From assembly GCA_900316955.1 (NCBI GenBank), contig ONEX01000005.1, positions 124,001 through 188,000 of the forward strand: a DNA stretch of 64,000 nucleotides. The letters run 5' to 3'. Within the stretch, counting starts at the first letter, position 1; every line of letters begins with the position of its first letter. This DNA comes from an uncultured Bacteroidales bacterium. Its GTDB lineage: Bacteria; Bacteroidota; Bacteroidia; Bacteroidales; UBA932. The notes under the pieces are model-generated. The model did not search any database, was not told where the DNA came from, and saw nothing but the letters and a program-made list of their open reading frames with translations. Positions 8,531 through 17,252 of the stretch are shown here, piece after piece. The position numbers and the translations under genes are program-made.

Positions 8531-9961
8531 ATGGACCGGGCAGGTTTTCTGTACCATGAATTCCTGCGTCGGCTCCCGTACGAGCCGACTTCCTGCCAGG
8601 ATGCTCTGATGCGGGACATCGGGGAGTTCCTGACCTCGGACGAGGGCGACATCCTGGTGGTGAACGGCTATGCCGGCACCGGCAAGACGACGGTCCTGGC
8701 GGCGGTGGTGTCGACTTTCACGGACCTCAAGACGCCCGTCATTTTGATGGCGCCGACGGGCCGGTCGGCCAAGGTGCTGTCCGGCTACACCGGGCGGCCG
8801 GCCTCGACGGTCCACAAGCAGATCTATCGGCAGAAATCCCACGGGGACGACGGTTTCGGCCAGTTTTCCCTGGCGCCGAACAAGGCGAAGAACACGCTCT
8901 TCATCGTGGACGAGGTGTCGCTCATCGGCATCGAGGCGGGGGAGCGGCAGAGTACCGCGGCCTTCGGGTCGGGCAACCTCCTGGAGGACCTGATCCTGTA
9001 CATGCGCAGCGGGGTCGATTGCCGGATGATCCTGGTCGGGGATTCGGCGCAGCTGCCGCCTGTGGGCCTGGACCGGTCTCCGGCGCTGTCGGAGGAGTAC
9101 ATGTCCGGCGTCGGCGGCGTCCGTTTCTCGGAGCTCCGGACGGTGGTCCGCCAGCAGGCGGATTCGGGCATCCTCGTGAATGCGACGCATCTGCGGGAGC
9201 TGCTGGAAGAGGACTGCGAGATTCCGCTGGACGAACTGGGGTTGACGGTCGCCGGTTTTGACGACGTGCAGCGTATTTCCGGCGGCGAACTCATCGAGAC
9301 CTTGACCGACGCCTATGCGAAGTACGGCGAGGACGAGACCGTCGTCCTGTGCCGGTCCAACAAGCGGGCGAACCGCTATAACGCCGGCATCCGCGCGCAG
9401 GTCCAGTTCCGCGAGGAGCGCCTCGTGCGGGATGACAAGCTGATGATCGTCCGCAACTGCTACCATTTCGCCGAGGAGCTGGAAGGGACGGACTACATCG
9501 CCAACGGCGACATCTGCAAGCTGGTCCGCATCGGCCATTACGAGGACCGGTACGGCCTGCATTTCGCCGATGCGCGGCTCTCATTCCCGGATTACCAGGA
9601 CCAGGAGATCGTCGCCAAGGTCATCCTGGATACGCTGGAGGCGGAATCCGCGGGCCTGACTTACGAGCAGGCGAACGCCCTGTACCAGGGGGTCAGCGAG
9701 GACTATGCGCATCTGCCCACGAAGAAGAAGCGGTACGACGCCGTCCGGGAGGACCCTTTCTTCAACGCCCTGCAGCTCAAATACGCCAATGCCATCACCG
9801 GCCACAAGTCGCAGGGCGGCCAGTGGCGCTGCGTCTTCATCGACAATCCCTTCTGGCAGGATTTCCTCACCCCGGACGACCTCAAGTGGCTGTACACGGC
9901 GCTTACCCGCGCCGTCGAAAAAGTATATCTCGTGAATTTCAAAAACGAACTGTTTGTATGA
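8531..9961 (+). CDS. RecD/PIF1-like ATP-dependent DNA helicase
   Basis: A 476-residue superfamily 1 helicase. Walker A GYAGTGKTT is near residue 50, the Walker B-type motif LFIVDEVSLIG near 125, QLPPVG follows, and the C-terminal UvrD_C_2 block includes ITGHKSQGGQW and YTALTRAVEKVYLVN. It lacks the long N-terminal region of full RecD, so it resembles the stand-alone AAA_30 helicases common in Bacteroidota rather than a RecBCD subunit. The stop overlaps the peptidase start by 4 bases. A role in DNA repair or processing is assumed from family. Confidence 0.9.
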   Translation: MDRAGFLYHEFLRRLPYEPTSCQDALMRDIGEFLTSDEGDILVVNGYAGTGKTTVLAAVVSTFTDLKTPVILMAPTGRSAKVLSGYTGRPASTVHKQIYRQKSHGDDGFGQFSLAPNKAKNTLFIVDEVSLIGIEAGERQSTAAFGSGNLLEDLILYMRSGVDCRMILVGDSAQLPPVGLDRSPALSEEYMSGVGGVRFSELRTVVRQQADSGILVNATHLRELLEEDCEIPLDELGLTVAGFDDVQRISGGELIETLTDAYAKYGEDETVVLCRSNKRANRYNAGIRAQVQFREERLVRDDKLMIVRNCYHFAEELEGTDYIANGDICKLVRIGHYEDRYGLHFADARLSFPDYQDQEIVAKVILDTLEAESAGLTYEQANALYQGVSEDYAHLPTKKKRYDAVREDPFFNALQLKYANAITGHKSQGGQWRCVFIDNPFWQDFLTPDDLKWLYTALTRAVEKVYLVNFKNELFV

Positions 9962-11985
9962 AAAGACTGATCCTTTCCCTGGCGCTCGCGGCGCTGGCCT
10001 GTGGCGTATTCGCGCAGGAGTTCAACCGGATGCCCTATTCTTATAAGTGGCTGGGCGACAAGGAGGTGGCGTTCACGTACAACGGAATGTACACCGACGA
10101 CACCTGCTTCAAGTTGGTGATGCCCAAGGGAACGAAGGTGACGGGCGTGAAGGCGCCGGAGAAGTTCTCCGATTTCCCGCTGCGGCCGGAAGGAGCGGTG
10201 AACCTCACGTATTCGCCGGATTCCACGATGCTGGCTTTCACGCGCGCCAATGACCTGTATGTGGTCACGATCGCCGACGGGAAGGAATGCCGCCTGACCT
10301 TCGACGGAACGGAGACGGTGATGAACGGATACGCCTCCTGGGTGTACTACGAGGAAATCCTCGGCCGTCCGTCCCGCTACCGCGCGTTCTGGTGGTCGCC
10401 GGACAGCAAGAAGCTCGCCTTCTATCATTTCGATGACACGGAGGTGCCGATGTTCCCGATCTATTCGCCCTTCGGCCAGGACGGGAAGATCCGCGAGACG
10501 CATTACCCGAAGGTGGGGGAGAAGAACCCGGACGTGAAGATCGGCTTTGTCGATGTGCCCGCGGCGTTCGCCGGCCGGGTGTCGACGGTCTGGGCCGATT
10601 TCGACGAGAAGGAGGACCAGTACTTCGGCATCCCTTTCTGGTCGGACGACTCCCGGACCTTCTATGTGGCCCGCGAACCGCGCATCCAGAACACCCTGGA
10701 CCTGTACGCCGTCTCTCCGGTCGATGGATCCAAGAACGTCCTCTACCACGAGTATTATCCCACCTGGCTGGACTGGATCGAGGGCATGCTGTTCACGGAG
10801 AAGGGTCTGTATATGGTCCGCGCCTTCGAGACGGGCTGGCAGCAGGTCTATTTCCTGGGCTATGACGGCACGGTCCGCCGCCTGACCGACGGCCCTAACT
10901 GGCGCGTCGCCCTCGTCCGCGCGGAAAAGGACGGCACCGTCTATTTCACCGCCCAGCGGGACGAACTCCACATCCGCCAGGCCCTGTACAAGGTCTCCCC
11001 GAAGGGCGTCATCACACCCCTGACGGACGAATCTCTGAATGTGACCGGTGTGCAGTTCTCCCCGGACGGCAAGTATTTCGTCGCGCAGACTTCTTCGCTG
11101 GCTGTTCCGCCGCAACTGCGTGTGTATCAGACGTCCAAGCCTTCCAAGAACTGGCTGGTCGCGGACCAGAAGGGTCCGGACTATGATGCATCCAAGTACT
11201 CCCTGGGCAAGGTGATCACCATCGAGAACGAGGGCTTTGTCCTCCCGGGCATCCTGGTGCTCCCGAAGGATTTCGATCCGGCCAAGCAGTATCCCGTCCA
11301 TGTGGACATCTACGGTGGTCCGGACACGCCGCAGGTGACCGACCGCTGGGCCGCGCCCACCCGCTACGCCTGGTACCAGCAGAACGGCATCATCGAACTG
11401 ATTGCCGACTGCCGCGCCTCGGGCCACAACGGTCGCGCCGGCCTGGACTGCATCTACAAGCAGCTCTCCACGGTGGAGGTCGACGACTTCGTCGCCTGGG
11501 CGGAATACCTCCAGAGCCTGCCGTATGTGAAGGGGGACAAGATCGGGGTCGAGGGCTTCTCCTTCGGCGGCACGATGACGGCCGTCCTCGTCGCCACGGC
11601 TCCGCAGGCTTTCCATTACGGCATCGCCGGCGGCGGCGTCTATGACTGGAAACTCTACGACACGCACTACACGGAGCGCTTCATGTCCACGCCCGAGGAC
11701 AACCCGGACGGCTACGCCCGCACCCGCGCCGTGGACCGCATCACCTCCTACCCGGCCCGCCCGGGCGATGACGGCTCCGTGATGCTCAAGCTCACCCACG
11801 GCACCGGCGACGACAACGTCCACTACCAGAACACCCTCCAGCTCATCGACGCCCTCCACAAGATCGGCGCCTCCTTCGACTTCATGGTCTACCCCGACGG
11901 CATGCACGGCTACCGCGGCTACCAGGGCGCCCACTTCCAGGCCGAAAACAACGCCTTCTGGCTCAAGTACCTAAAAGGGGAGTAA
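9958..11985 (+). CDS. S9 family peptidase, dipeptidyl-peptidase IV type
   Basis: A 675-residue secreted or periplasmic serine peptidase. The signal peptide MKRLILSLALAALACGVFAQ sets the start at 9958, overlapping the helicase stop by 4 bases; an in-frame start at 9823 would add a non-signal extension. The N-terminal part is the DPP4 beta-propeller and keeps the YEEILGR double-glutamate motif that binds the substrate amino terminus. The catalytic hydrolase domain has Ser in GFSFGG (about residue 535), Asp in TGDDNVH (about 618) and His in GMHGY (about 650). The family removes Xaa-Pro or Xaa-Ala dipeptides. The nucleophile elbow differs from the usual GWSYGG. Confidence 0.93.
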   Translation: MKRLILSLALAALACGVFAQEFNRMPYSYKWLGDKEVAFTYNGMYTDDTCFKLVMPKGTKVTGVKAPEKFSDFPLRPEGAVNLTYSPDSTMLAFTRANDLYVVTIADGKECRLTFDGTETVMNGYASWVYYEEILGRPSRYRAFWWSPDSKKLAFYHFDDTEVPMFPIYSPFGQDGKIRETHYPKVGEKNPDVKIGFVDVPAAFAGRVSTVWADFDEKEDQYFGIPFWSDDSRTFYVAREPRIQNTLDLYAVSPVDGSKNVLYHEYYPTWLDWIEGMLFTEKGLYMVRAFETGWQQVYFLGYDGTVRRLTDGPNWRVALVRAEKDGTVYFTAQRDELHIRQALYKVSPKGVITPLTDESLNVTGVQFSPDGKYFVAQTSSLAVPPQLRVYQTSKPSKNWLVADQKGPDYDASKYSLGKVITIENEGFVLPGILVLPKDFDPAKQYPVHVDIYGGPDTPQVTDRWAAPTRYAWYQQNGIIELIADCRASGHNGRAGLDCIYKQLSTVEVDDFVAWAEYLQSLPYVKGDKIGVEGFSFGGTMTAVLVATAPQAFHYGIAGGGVYDWKLYDTHYTERFMSTPEDNPDGYARTRAVDRITSYPARPGDDGSVMLKLTHGTGDDNVHYQNTLQLIDALHKIGASFDFMVYPDGMHGYRGYQGAHFQAENNAFWLKYLKGE

Positions 11986-12008
11986 TCGGTCACGTTCCAT
12001 TCGCTTAG

Positions 12009-12096
12009 TGCGGGTGACGTCCCATTTTTGAGGACGTTACCTGCATTCTGAGCCCTTATTGCGGGTAGCGTCCCTGTTTTCGGGACGTTACCCGCA
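12009..12096. repeat. Two tandem 37-base palindromic repeats
   Basis: Two copies, 12009-12045 and 12060-12096, each begin TGCGGGT, contain CGTCCC, a T-rich loop and GGACGTTACC, and end GCA. They agree at about 30 of 37 positions, and each folds into a hairpin of roughly 15 base pairs. The changes in the stems are partly compensating, as expected for a REP-like element conserved as structure. They lie just after the peptidase stop and could end transcription or stabilise the mRNA 3' end. Confidence 0.75.
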
Positions 12097-12127
12097 CTCG
12101 GTGATATGACTTAACTGACAAATGGCT

Positions 12128-12352
12128 GGGAGGTCTGGCGGGCGGCGGGGGCTCCGGCGTCATGCGTCTTTCATCGTGCTCGCACGGTGTCGGGAAGGCG
12201 CTTGACGGCGAACTCGCTCAGTTAGTCCCGCAGGCGGGCCTAACTAGCGCTCAACGCCGTCATCCCTGCGGGACCGCGCCTTCCCTCTCGGCTCGCGGTC
12301 GATGAAAGCCGAAATCCGCCGGAGCCTCCCGCCGCCCGCATAAGGCCTCCCC
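12128..12352. repeat. Long fold-back (imperfect inverted repeat, MITE-like)
   Basis: The outer arms 12128-12159 and 12317-12352 are reverse complements with few differences (GCGGGCGGCGGG pairs with CCCGCCGCCCGC). Inside, CTTTCATCG pairs with CGATGAAAG and GGGAAGGCGC with GCGCCTTCCC. The centre is a hairpin built on AGTTAGTCCCGC and GGGCCTAACT. The whole 225 bases can fold into one long stem. No transposase frame is inside. It could be a miniature transposable element or a large structured RNA. Confidence 0.7.
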
Positions 12353-12365
12353 AAACTGATTGCCA

Positions 12366-12451
12366 AAACGGTCGGCTACGAAATAGCCGTCCTATGCAAT
12401 GAAATGTGGCCGACCCTGGGTTCCGGATTGGGGGTCGGCTACGTTTAGGGT
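12366..12451. repeat. Further REP-like hairpins sharing GTCGGCTACG
   Basis: GTCGGCTACG occurs near 12371 and again near 12434. The first copy forms a small hairpin (CGGCTA, loop, TAGCCG). The second pairs with GGCCGACCC near 12409-12417. These are different from the two upstream hairpin families. Confidence 0.6.
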
Positions 12452-12503
12452 TGTGAAAGGGCATTTTCGTGTCCGATGCTTCTTGGTGTTGAGTGCTCCT
12501 TTT

Positions 12504-12531
12504 TGTCATTTCGAGCGCAGTCGAGAAATCT
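12504..12531. repeat. Dispersed repeat GTCATTTCGAGCGCAGTCGA...
   Basis: The stretch runs from GTCATTTCGAG to CGAGAAATC. From memory, near-identical sequences are scattered through many Bacteroidota genomes as intergenic REP-like repeats. It is imperfectly palindromic. Only one copy is visible in this window. Confidence 0.55.
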
Positions 12532-12622
12532 TTCTTCCGGCTACGTCTTTTCGTCCTACCCGAGCTTGCCCTTTCCATGATTCCTAGTTTGACCCGGAAT
12601 CTGAAAGAAGTTGTAAGTTTTA

Positions 12623-12654
12623 TTTGCAAATATGTAAACTATACTTTACTTTTG
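12623..12654 (+). promoter_or_regulatory. Promoter for the membrane protein/XRE pair
   Basis: TTTG at 12623-12626, a 20-base spacer and TACTTTTG at 12647-12654, both exact matches to the Bacteroidota pattern. The ATG follows 21 bases later. Confidence 0.8.
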
Positions 12655-12675
12655 TGGTGTTAAACTTTACACGAT

Positions 12676-13131
12676 ATGAACACGCAAAAGAAAGTATTCC
12701 TGTTGCCGTACAAGTGCCAGGTTGTCGGTTGGTTTATTGCGGGAGCCGCCTTGCTGGTAATGATCGGATCCTTCTTCTTCGGACTGGATGCTATGCTATT
12801 GGTCCGTTTTCAGATCTATGGCATGCTGTTTCTCTATGTGGGATGCTTCCTGGTAGGTTTTTCCCGTGAGAAGACGGAGGATGAGTTCACCCTGTATCTC
12901 CGCACCAGTTCTGCGCTGACCGCCTTGCTTGTGATTTGCGCGTTGCGCTTCCTGCTTCATACCGTTTTGGCGATACTCCAACTCTCCGGCCCCCTTGAGA
13001 AGGATTTTCATGATCTGCTCAAAGATGCGTTTGATGGCTTCGCAAGCTTCGGCTCCGTGTTTATCCTGTATCTGATCCTGTATAAGATCCGCCTCGGCCG
13101 GTATAACAAGGAGATGGCCGATGAAGAATAA
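12676..13131 (+). CDS. Small hydrophobic membrane protein of unknown function
   Basis: A 151-residue protein with about four hydrophobic segments (roughly residues 15-35, 40-62, 75-100 and 115-138) and a charged tail. I do not recognise the family. It overlaps the XRE regulator by 11 bases, a pairing often seen for small membrane proteins (DUF2178-like) with a short Cro/C1-type regulator. Its codon use and lower GC look different from the neighbouring GC-rich genes, and it sits right after a repeat cluster. A recent arrival is therefore possible but unproven. Confidence 0.75.
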   Translation: MNTQKKVFLLPYKCQVVGWFIAGAALLVMIGSFFFGLDAMLLVRFQIYGMLFLYVGCFLVGFSREKTEDEFTLYLRTSSALTALLVICALRFLLHTVLAILQLSGPLEKDFHDLLKDAFDGFASFGSVFILYLILYKIRLGRYNKEMADEE

Positions 13132-13312
13132 CATCCGAGTTGAGAGAGCCGTGCTGCGCATCTCGCAGCAGGAACTCGCCGACGCTGTCGGGGTGTCCCG
13201 ACAAACCATATACGCCATTGAGAACGGGAAATTCATCCCGTCCACGGAGCTGGCCCTCAAACTGTCGGCCTATTTCGGGAAGACGGTCAATGACATCTTC
13301 TCGCTGGATTAA
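13121..13312 (+). CDS. Small XRE/Cro family transcriptional regulator
   Basis: A 63-residue protein that is almost entirely one helix-turn-helix. The recognition region SQQELADAVGVSRQTIYAIE and the following KFIPSTELALKLS are classic for the YgzD-like minimal XRE regulators. It overlaps the membrane gene by 11 bases, so the two are co-translated. It probably regulates its own operon, perhaps with the membrane protein influencing it. It ends only 3 bases from the convergent glpC stop, with no room for a separate terminator. Confidence 0.9.
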   Translation: MKNNIRVERAVLRISQQELADAVGVSRQTIYAIENGKFIPSTELALKLSAYFGKTVNDIFSLD

Positions 13313-13315
13313 TCT

Positions 13316-14530
13316 CTATTCCAGCGCTTCGGCGAGGATGGAGATGGGGTGCTTGACCTGGTAGGGGGTGGACATCTCGAGCTGCCATTTGCAGGTTTCG
13401 CAGTCACAGGCGACGAAGTCGGGGTTCACGGACTTGATCTGGTCGAAGAGGGGCTTGCCGATGGCCTGGGAGGCCTCGTAGTTCTCTTTCTTGAAGCCGT
13501 AGGTGCCCGAGATGCCGCAGCAGTTGGAGTCGAGGAGGGTGAACTCCACGCCGGGGATCATCTTCAGCAGTTCGGTGGAGAAGATGCCCCAGCCCAGTTT
13601 CTCCAGGTGGCAGGGGATGTGGTAGGCGATGCGGGCGCGGTAGTTCTCCTTGAACTTGAGCTGCGCCTGGCCGGATTCGATGAGCTGGTAGATGTACCGC
13701 GTGGCAAGGAGGACGGAGTCCTTGATGCCGCTGTTGTCGACCTGCAGGAGGCCCGGGTACTCTTCGCGGATCGTCATCGTGCAGGTGGAGGAGGTGGTGA
13801 GGACCTTGAGTCCGGCGTCCACGGCCTTCTGCAGGACATTCACGTTGTGTTTCGCGTTCTTCGCGGCCTTCTTGGACATGCCGTTCGCGATGAGGGCGAC
13901 GCCGCAGCACTTTTCCTTGTCCAGCAGCTGCACGCCGATACCGAGGGCGTTCATCACCTTCACGAAGTCCTTGCCTAGCTGGGGGTAGTTGTAGTTCACG
14001 TAACAGCCGTGGTAGTAGGCGACTTGCTTCTCGAACTTCGCCTGCTCCTTGGCGCGGCGCTTGAGCCAGCGCTCGAAGCTGCGGCCGCTGTACTTCGGGA
14101 AGGTGCGGTGCTTGTCGATGGCAAAGGTCGCGTCCAGGACGGTCTTGGTGACGCCGAGGGCGGTGGCTCCGTTCACGATGGGCGCGAACGGGCGGGCGAG
14201 CTTGCCCATGAAGTCCGTGTTCGCGAGCACGACGTCGCGGAGCTTGGGCTGCGCGTGGTCATACTTGATGCGGGCGGACTGGATGATGTCCGCCACCTTC
14301 ACGCCGGACGGGCACACGACCTCGCACCTCTTGCAGTTCAGGCAGTACTTGAGCGCCTGGTTGAAGAAGTACGGATCCTTGAGGCGGAGCCGCTCTCCGT
14401 CGGGACCGGCCTGCTTGGGGCCGGGGTAGCGCGGGTTCACCGGCACGACCGGACAGTAGGCCGTGCAGATGGTGCATTTCATGCATTCCTCGAAATTATG
14501 CGCACTGGCGGTGTATTCCTGCAGTTTCAT
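13316..14530 (-). CDS. glpC: Anaerobic glycerol-3-phosphate dehydrogenase subunit C
   Basis: A 404-residue iron-sulfur membrane-anchor subunit. Two ferredoxin-type clusters are seen near the N-terminus (CMKCTICTAYCPVV and CLNCKRCEVVCPSG). Later come two CCG-domain motifs (CCGVALIANG and CCGISGTYGF) that bind a further cluster or heme in this family. GlpC passes electrons from GlpAB to the quinone pool. The ATG at 14530 overlaps the glpB stop by 4 bases; an open frame further upstream is antisense to nothing useful and was ignored. Confidence 0.93.
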   Translation of the reverse strand: MKLQEYTASAHNFEECMKCTICTAYCPVVPVNPRYPGPKQAGPDGERLRLKDPYFFNQALKYCLNCKRCEVVCPSGVKVADIIQSARIKYDHAQPKLRDVVLANTDFMGKLARPFAPIVNGATALGVTKTVLDATFAIDKHRTFPKYSGRSFERWLKRRAKEQAKFEKQVAYYHGCYVNYNYPQLGKDFVKVMNALGIGVQLLDKEKCCGVALIANGMSKKAAKNAKHNVNVLQKAVDAGLKVLTTSSTCTMTIREEYPGLLQVDNSGIKDSVLLATRYIYQLIESGQAQLKFKENYRARIAYHIPCHLEKLGWGIFSTELLKMIPGVEFTLLDSNCCGISGTYGFKKENYEASQAIGKPLFDQIKSVNPDFVACDCETCKWQLEMSTPYQVKHPISILAEALE

Positions 14531-15660
14531 ACGTTCCCTCCTTTGATGGTGTCCACGACCGCAAAGGCCGTCCGGATGGCGAGCCCGGCCGCCGTTCCGT
14601 AATCCTCTTTTCGGGTCCCGCCGAGCACGGAGCCGATGCAGAACAAGTTCTTCATCGGTTCGCCGTCCTTGACGGCATGCAGTGACGGGTCCGTCTTGAC
14701 GCCGAAGTCCATGAACGGCTGCTGGGCGAAGAAGTCCGCGTCGTACCAGTCCTTCCGCTCTCCGGGATAGTCGATGTCCAGGCCGAACAGGGGCTCGTAC
14801 ACCTGCGTGGGCGTGGCGACGAGGCCTTTGGAGAAGTAGCCGCCGGAAGCGAGGATGAAGTGGTCGGCGAAGAGCCGGGCCGTGTCCAGGTTCCGGGTGG
14901 TGATGCTGGAGACGACGCCCTCGTGCAGGGCGGCGGAGGTGACTTCGTCCCCCATCAGGAAGGTGCCGCCCAGCACCTCGAAACGGCGTTTCAGCAGCAT
15001 CTGGGTGCGGATGCCCGGCACGGACGGGGGCATCGTTCCGACGAAGGCGACCCGGGCGGGAAGGGCGGTGCGGATCTTGTCCAGCACCGAAGCGTCCTTG
15101 AGCCCGAATACCTGTGGCAGGATGATGAGATCTTCGTCCCCGAGCAGGATGCGGATGTCGGAAACGGCCTTTTCCCAGTATTCGTCCATCACGCGCGCGA
15201 TGTTCACCGAGCGCATTTCGCTGGGACTCGTCCGGAGGTGCTCCATTTCCGGCAGGCGCACGAAACGGATCCGACAGGCGGTGCCGGCCTTTTCCAGCGT
15301 CTCCGCCAGGAAGGTGCAATAGAAGTCATGGAAGCCGGTGAAATTGACGATGAGCGCCTTTTCGGCGATATGTTCCTCCGGGAAGACGGTCACGTCCTCC
15401 AGGGTCAGGGAAACGGGCTGGAACTTGCCCATGGGCATGAGCTGCAGTCCGTCGATGGCGTTGGTGCGCACGCCGGCGGCCGCGAACAGGGCCGAAACCC
15501 GTTCCCGGACCGGTCCGGCCTCCTCGAAACTGCCGGAGAAGAAATGCATCGCATTCTGCCCGGCACTCACGATGGCGACTTTCTGGCCCGCCTCCTGGAG
15601 GCTGATGCCCGCGGTGAGGCCCGCCAGGCCTCCGCCGATGATCACAGTATCGAATTTCAT
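14527..15660 (-). CDS. glpB: Anaerobic glycerol-3-phosphate dehydrogenase subunit B
   Basis: A 377-residue flavoprotein subunit with the dinucleotide-binding motif VIIGGGLAGLTAG at residues 6-18. GlpB contributes FMN to the GlpABC complex, which oxidises glycerol 3-phosphate to dihydroxyacetone phosphate under anaerobic conditions. It is linked to glpA and glpC by 4-base overlaps on both sides. The C-terminal segment GTAAGLAIRTAFAVVDTI is the usual flavin-contact end of such oxidoreductases. Confidence 0.92.
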   Translation of the reverse strand: MKFDTVIIGGGLAGLTAGISLQEAGQKVAIVSAGQNAMHFFSGSFEEAGPVRERVSALFAAAGVRTNAIDGLQLMPMGKFQPVSLTLEDVTVFPEEHIAEKALIVNFTGFHDFYCTFLAETLEKAGTACRIRFVRLPEMEHLRTSPSEMRSVNIARVMDEYWEKAVSDIRILLGDEDLIILPQVFGLKDASVLDKIRTALPARVAFVGTMPPSVPGIRTQMLLKRRFEVLGGTFLMGDEVTSAALHEGVVSSITTRNLDTARLFADHFILASGGYFSKGLVATPTQVYEPLFGLDIDYPGERKDWYDADFFAQQPFMDFGVKTDPSLHAVKDGEPMKNLFCIGSVLGGTRKEDYGTAAGLAIRTAFAVVDTIKGGNV

Positions 15661-17252
15661 ACGCCCAACACGTGTTTATAGACCCACTGCGTATATTCCG
15701 CTTCGCGGAGGGCGTCGCCCCAGCCGATGGGGTACATGCCCTTCCAGCGCTCGGTCATGAAGTCCTGGAGGTCGGCGCGGGCGCGGTCGGCGCAGCCGTG
15801 CGCCTTGGCGAGCAGACCGGCTGCCCGGCAGCCGCAGAGCTCGCCCTGGCACGTGCCCATGCCGACGCGCGTTCTCCGGCGCAGGTCCGTCAACCCGTTC
15901 ACGTCCAGCCGCTCGATGGCGGAATTGATCTCGCCCACGGACACTTCCTCGCATTCGCAGATCAGGGACTGGTCCAGCGAGTCGGCCGCCTGGATGCGGG
16001 CGGCGCCGGTGCCTAAACGGCCCACGGCCGCCTTCTGCACGGTCGTCGGATTCTCCCAGATCTTCTCCGCCACTTCGCGGAAGCTCTTGCCGCCGGAGCC
16101 CGGCAGGGGAGTCGTGGCCGTCTCGCAGGCCTTGTCCACGGAGAGTTTCTTGCACACCAGGTCGGTGGCCATCTCGGCCATCAGCCGGTAGGTCATCAGC
16201 TTGCCGCCGGTGATGGAGATGAAGCCCTTCACGCCGTCGCGCGTTTCGTGGTCCAGGCAGACGATACCGCGGCTGATGTTGCGGCCGGAGGGATCGTTGT
16301 CCGCGCTCACGAGCGGGCGGACGCCGGCGTAAGCCCTTAAGATACGGGTACTTGCGAGGGCCGGCGCGAGCTTGGCGCCTTCTTCGATGAGAAGGTTCAC
16401 CTCCTCGGGCGTGACGCGCACGCCGTCGCATTCCTCGAACGGAATCTTGGTGGAGGTGGTGCCGATGATGCACACGGTGTCGCCGGGAACGAGGATATCG
16501 GCATTGGAGGGCTTGCGGCAGCGGTTGATGACGATACCATTCACGCGGTGCGCGAAGATCAGCAGGGCGCCCTTCGCCGGGAACATGCCGATCTTGACGC
16601 CGGCGAGGTCCGCGATGCGCTGGCCCCAGATGCCGGCGGCATTGACGGTGATGGTCGCGTAGTACTGGCCGGACTTGTGCGTCTGATGATTGTACGTCTT
16701 CACGCCCACCACGCGGTCGCCGTCCTTGATGAAGCCGGTGACTTCGGTATAGAGCAGGACCTGGGCGCCGTGGAGCTTGGCGTCCACCATGTTGGCGGCG
16801 CACAGGCGGAACGGGTCCACGCTGCCGTCCGGCACCTTGACGGCGCCGATGATGTCGGGGTTCATGGCCGGTTCCATCCGGAGGGCCTCCTTCGGGTCCA
16901 CGATCTCCGCGTTGATGCCCGCGGCGAGGCAGGATTCGACAAACTTGGCCTGGTAGTTCAGGTCGTCCTCCGGCAGGGTGATGAAGAAGCCGTCGGTCTC
17001 GTCCACGCAGTGGGACGCGATCCGGCGGAGGATCATGTTCTCGCGGATGCACTCGTTCGCGGACTCCTGGTCGGTGACGGCATAGCGGGCGCCGGAGTGC
17101 AGCAGGCCGTGGTTCCGGCCCGTCGCTCCGGTGGCGATGTCATGCCGCTCGATGAGGAGGACCTTCAGTCCGCGCATCGCGCAGTCCCTCGCCGTGCCGG
17201 CACCGGTGATGCCGCCGCCGACGATGATGACGTCGTACTCGTTCCTTTTCAT
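15657..17252 (-). CDS. glpA: Anaerobic glycerol-3-phosphate dehydrogenase subunit A
   Basis: A 531-residue catalytic subunit. The FAD-binding motif VGGGITGAG lies at residues 10-19, followed by ATGATGRNHGLLHSGARYA, typical of the GlpA/GlpD family. A BFD-like [2Fe-2S] domain covers about residues 430-490 (CECEEVS and GTCQGELCGCR), which GlpD lacks and GlpA has. Together with GlpB and GlpC it oxidises glycerol 3-phosphate. Its start overlaps the queE stop by 4 bases, so it appears translationally coupled to the queuosine genes. No glycerol transporter or kinase is nearby. Confidence 0.94.
   Translation of the reverse strand: MKRNEYDVIIVGGGITGAGTARDCAMRGLKVLLIERHDIATGATGRNHGLLHSGARYAVTDQESANECIRENMILRRIASHCVDETDGFFITLPEDDLNYQAKFVESCLAAGINAEIVDPKEALRMEPAMNPDIIGAVKVPDGSVDPFRLCAANMVDAKLHGAQVLLYTEVTGFIKDGDRVVGVKTYNHQTHKSGQYYATITVNAAGIWGQRIADLAGVKIGMFPAKGALLIFAHRVNGIVINRCRKPSNADILVPGDTVCIIGTTSTKIPFEECDGVRVTPEEVNLLIEEGAKLAPALASTRILRAYAGVRPLVSADNDPSGRNISRGIVCLDHETRDGVKGFISITGGKLMTYRLMAEMATDLVCKKLSVDKACETATTPLPGSGGKSFREVAEKIWENPTTVQKAAVGRLGTGAARIQAADSLDQSLICECEEVSVGEINSAIERLDVNGLTDLRRRTRVGMGTCQGELCGCRAAGLLAKAHGCADRARADLQDFMTERWKGMYPIGWGDALREAEYTQWVYKHVLGV

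Noticed and set aside
9703-11934. Very long open reading frames on the strand opposite real genes (for example here, and at 18860-21361, 24395-26626, 34374-36473)
   Set aside because: They lie antisense to clearly recognisable enzymes, encode low-complexity Arg/Gly/His-rich sequence and match no family. GC-rich codon use on the coding strand creates such frames.
12009-12096. Two similar palindromic units resembling a minimal CRISPR
   Set aside because: Only two copies, a 14-base gap instead of a spacer-sized one, imperfect repeat identity and no cas genes.
12240-12629. Possible 129-residue minus-strand gene in the repeat cluster
   Set aside because: It runs through several inverted repeats and the dispersed repeat, has no recognisable domain, and its sequence is explained by those structures.
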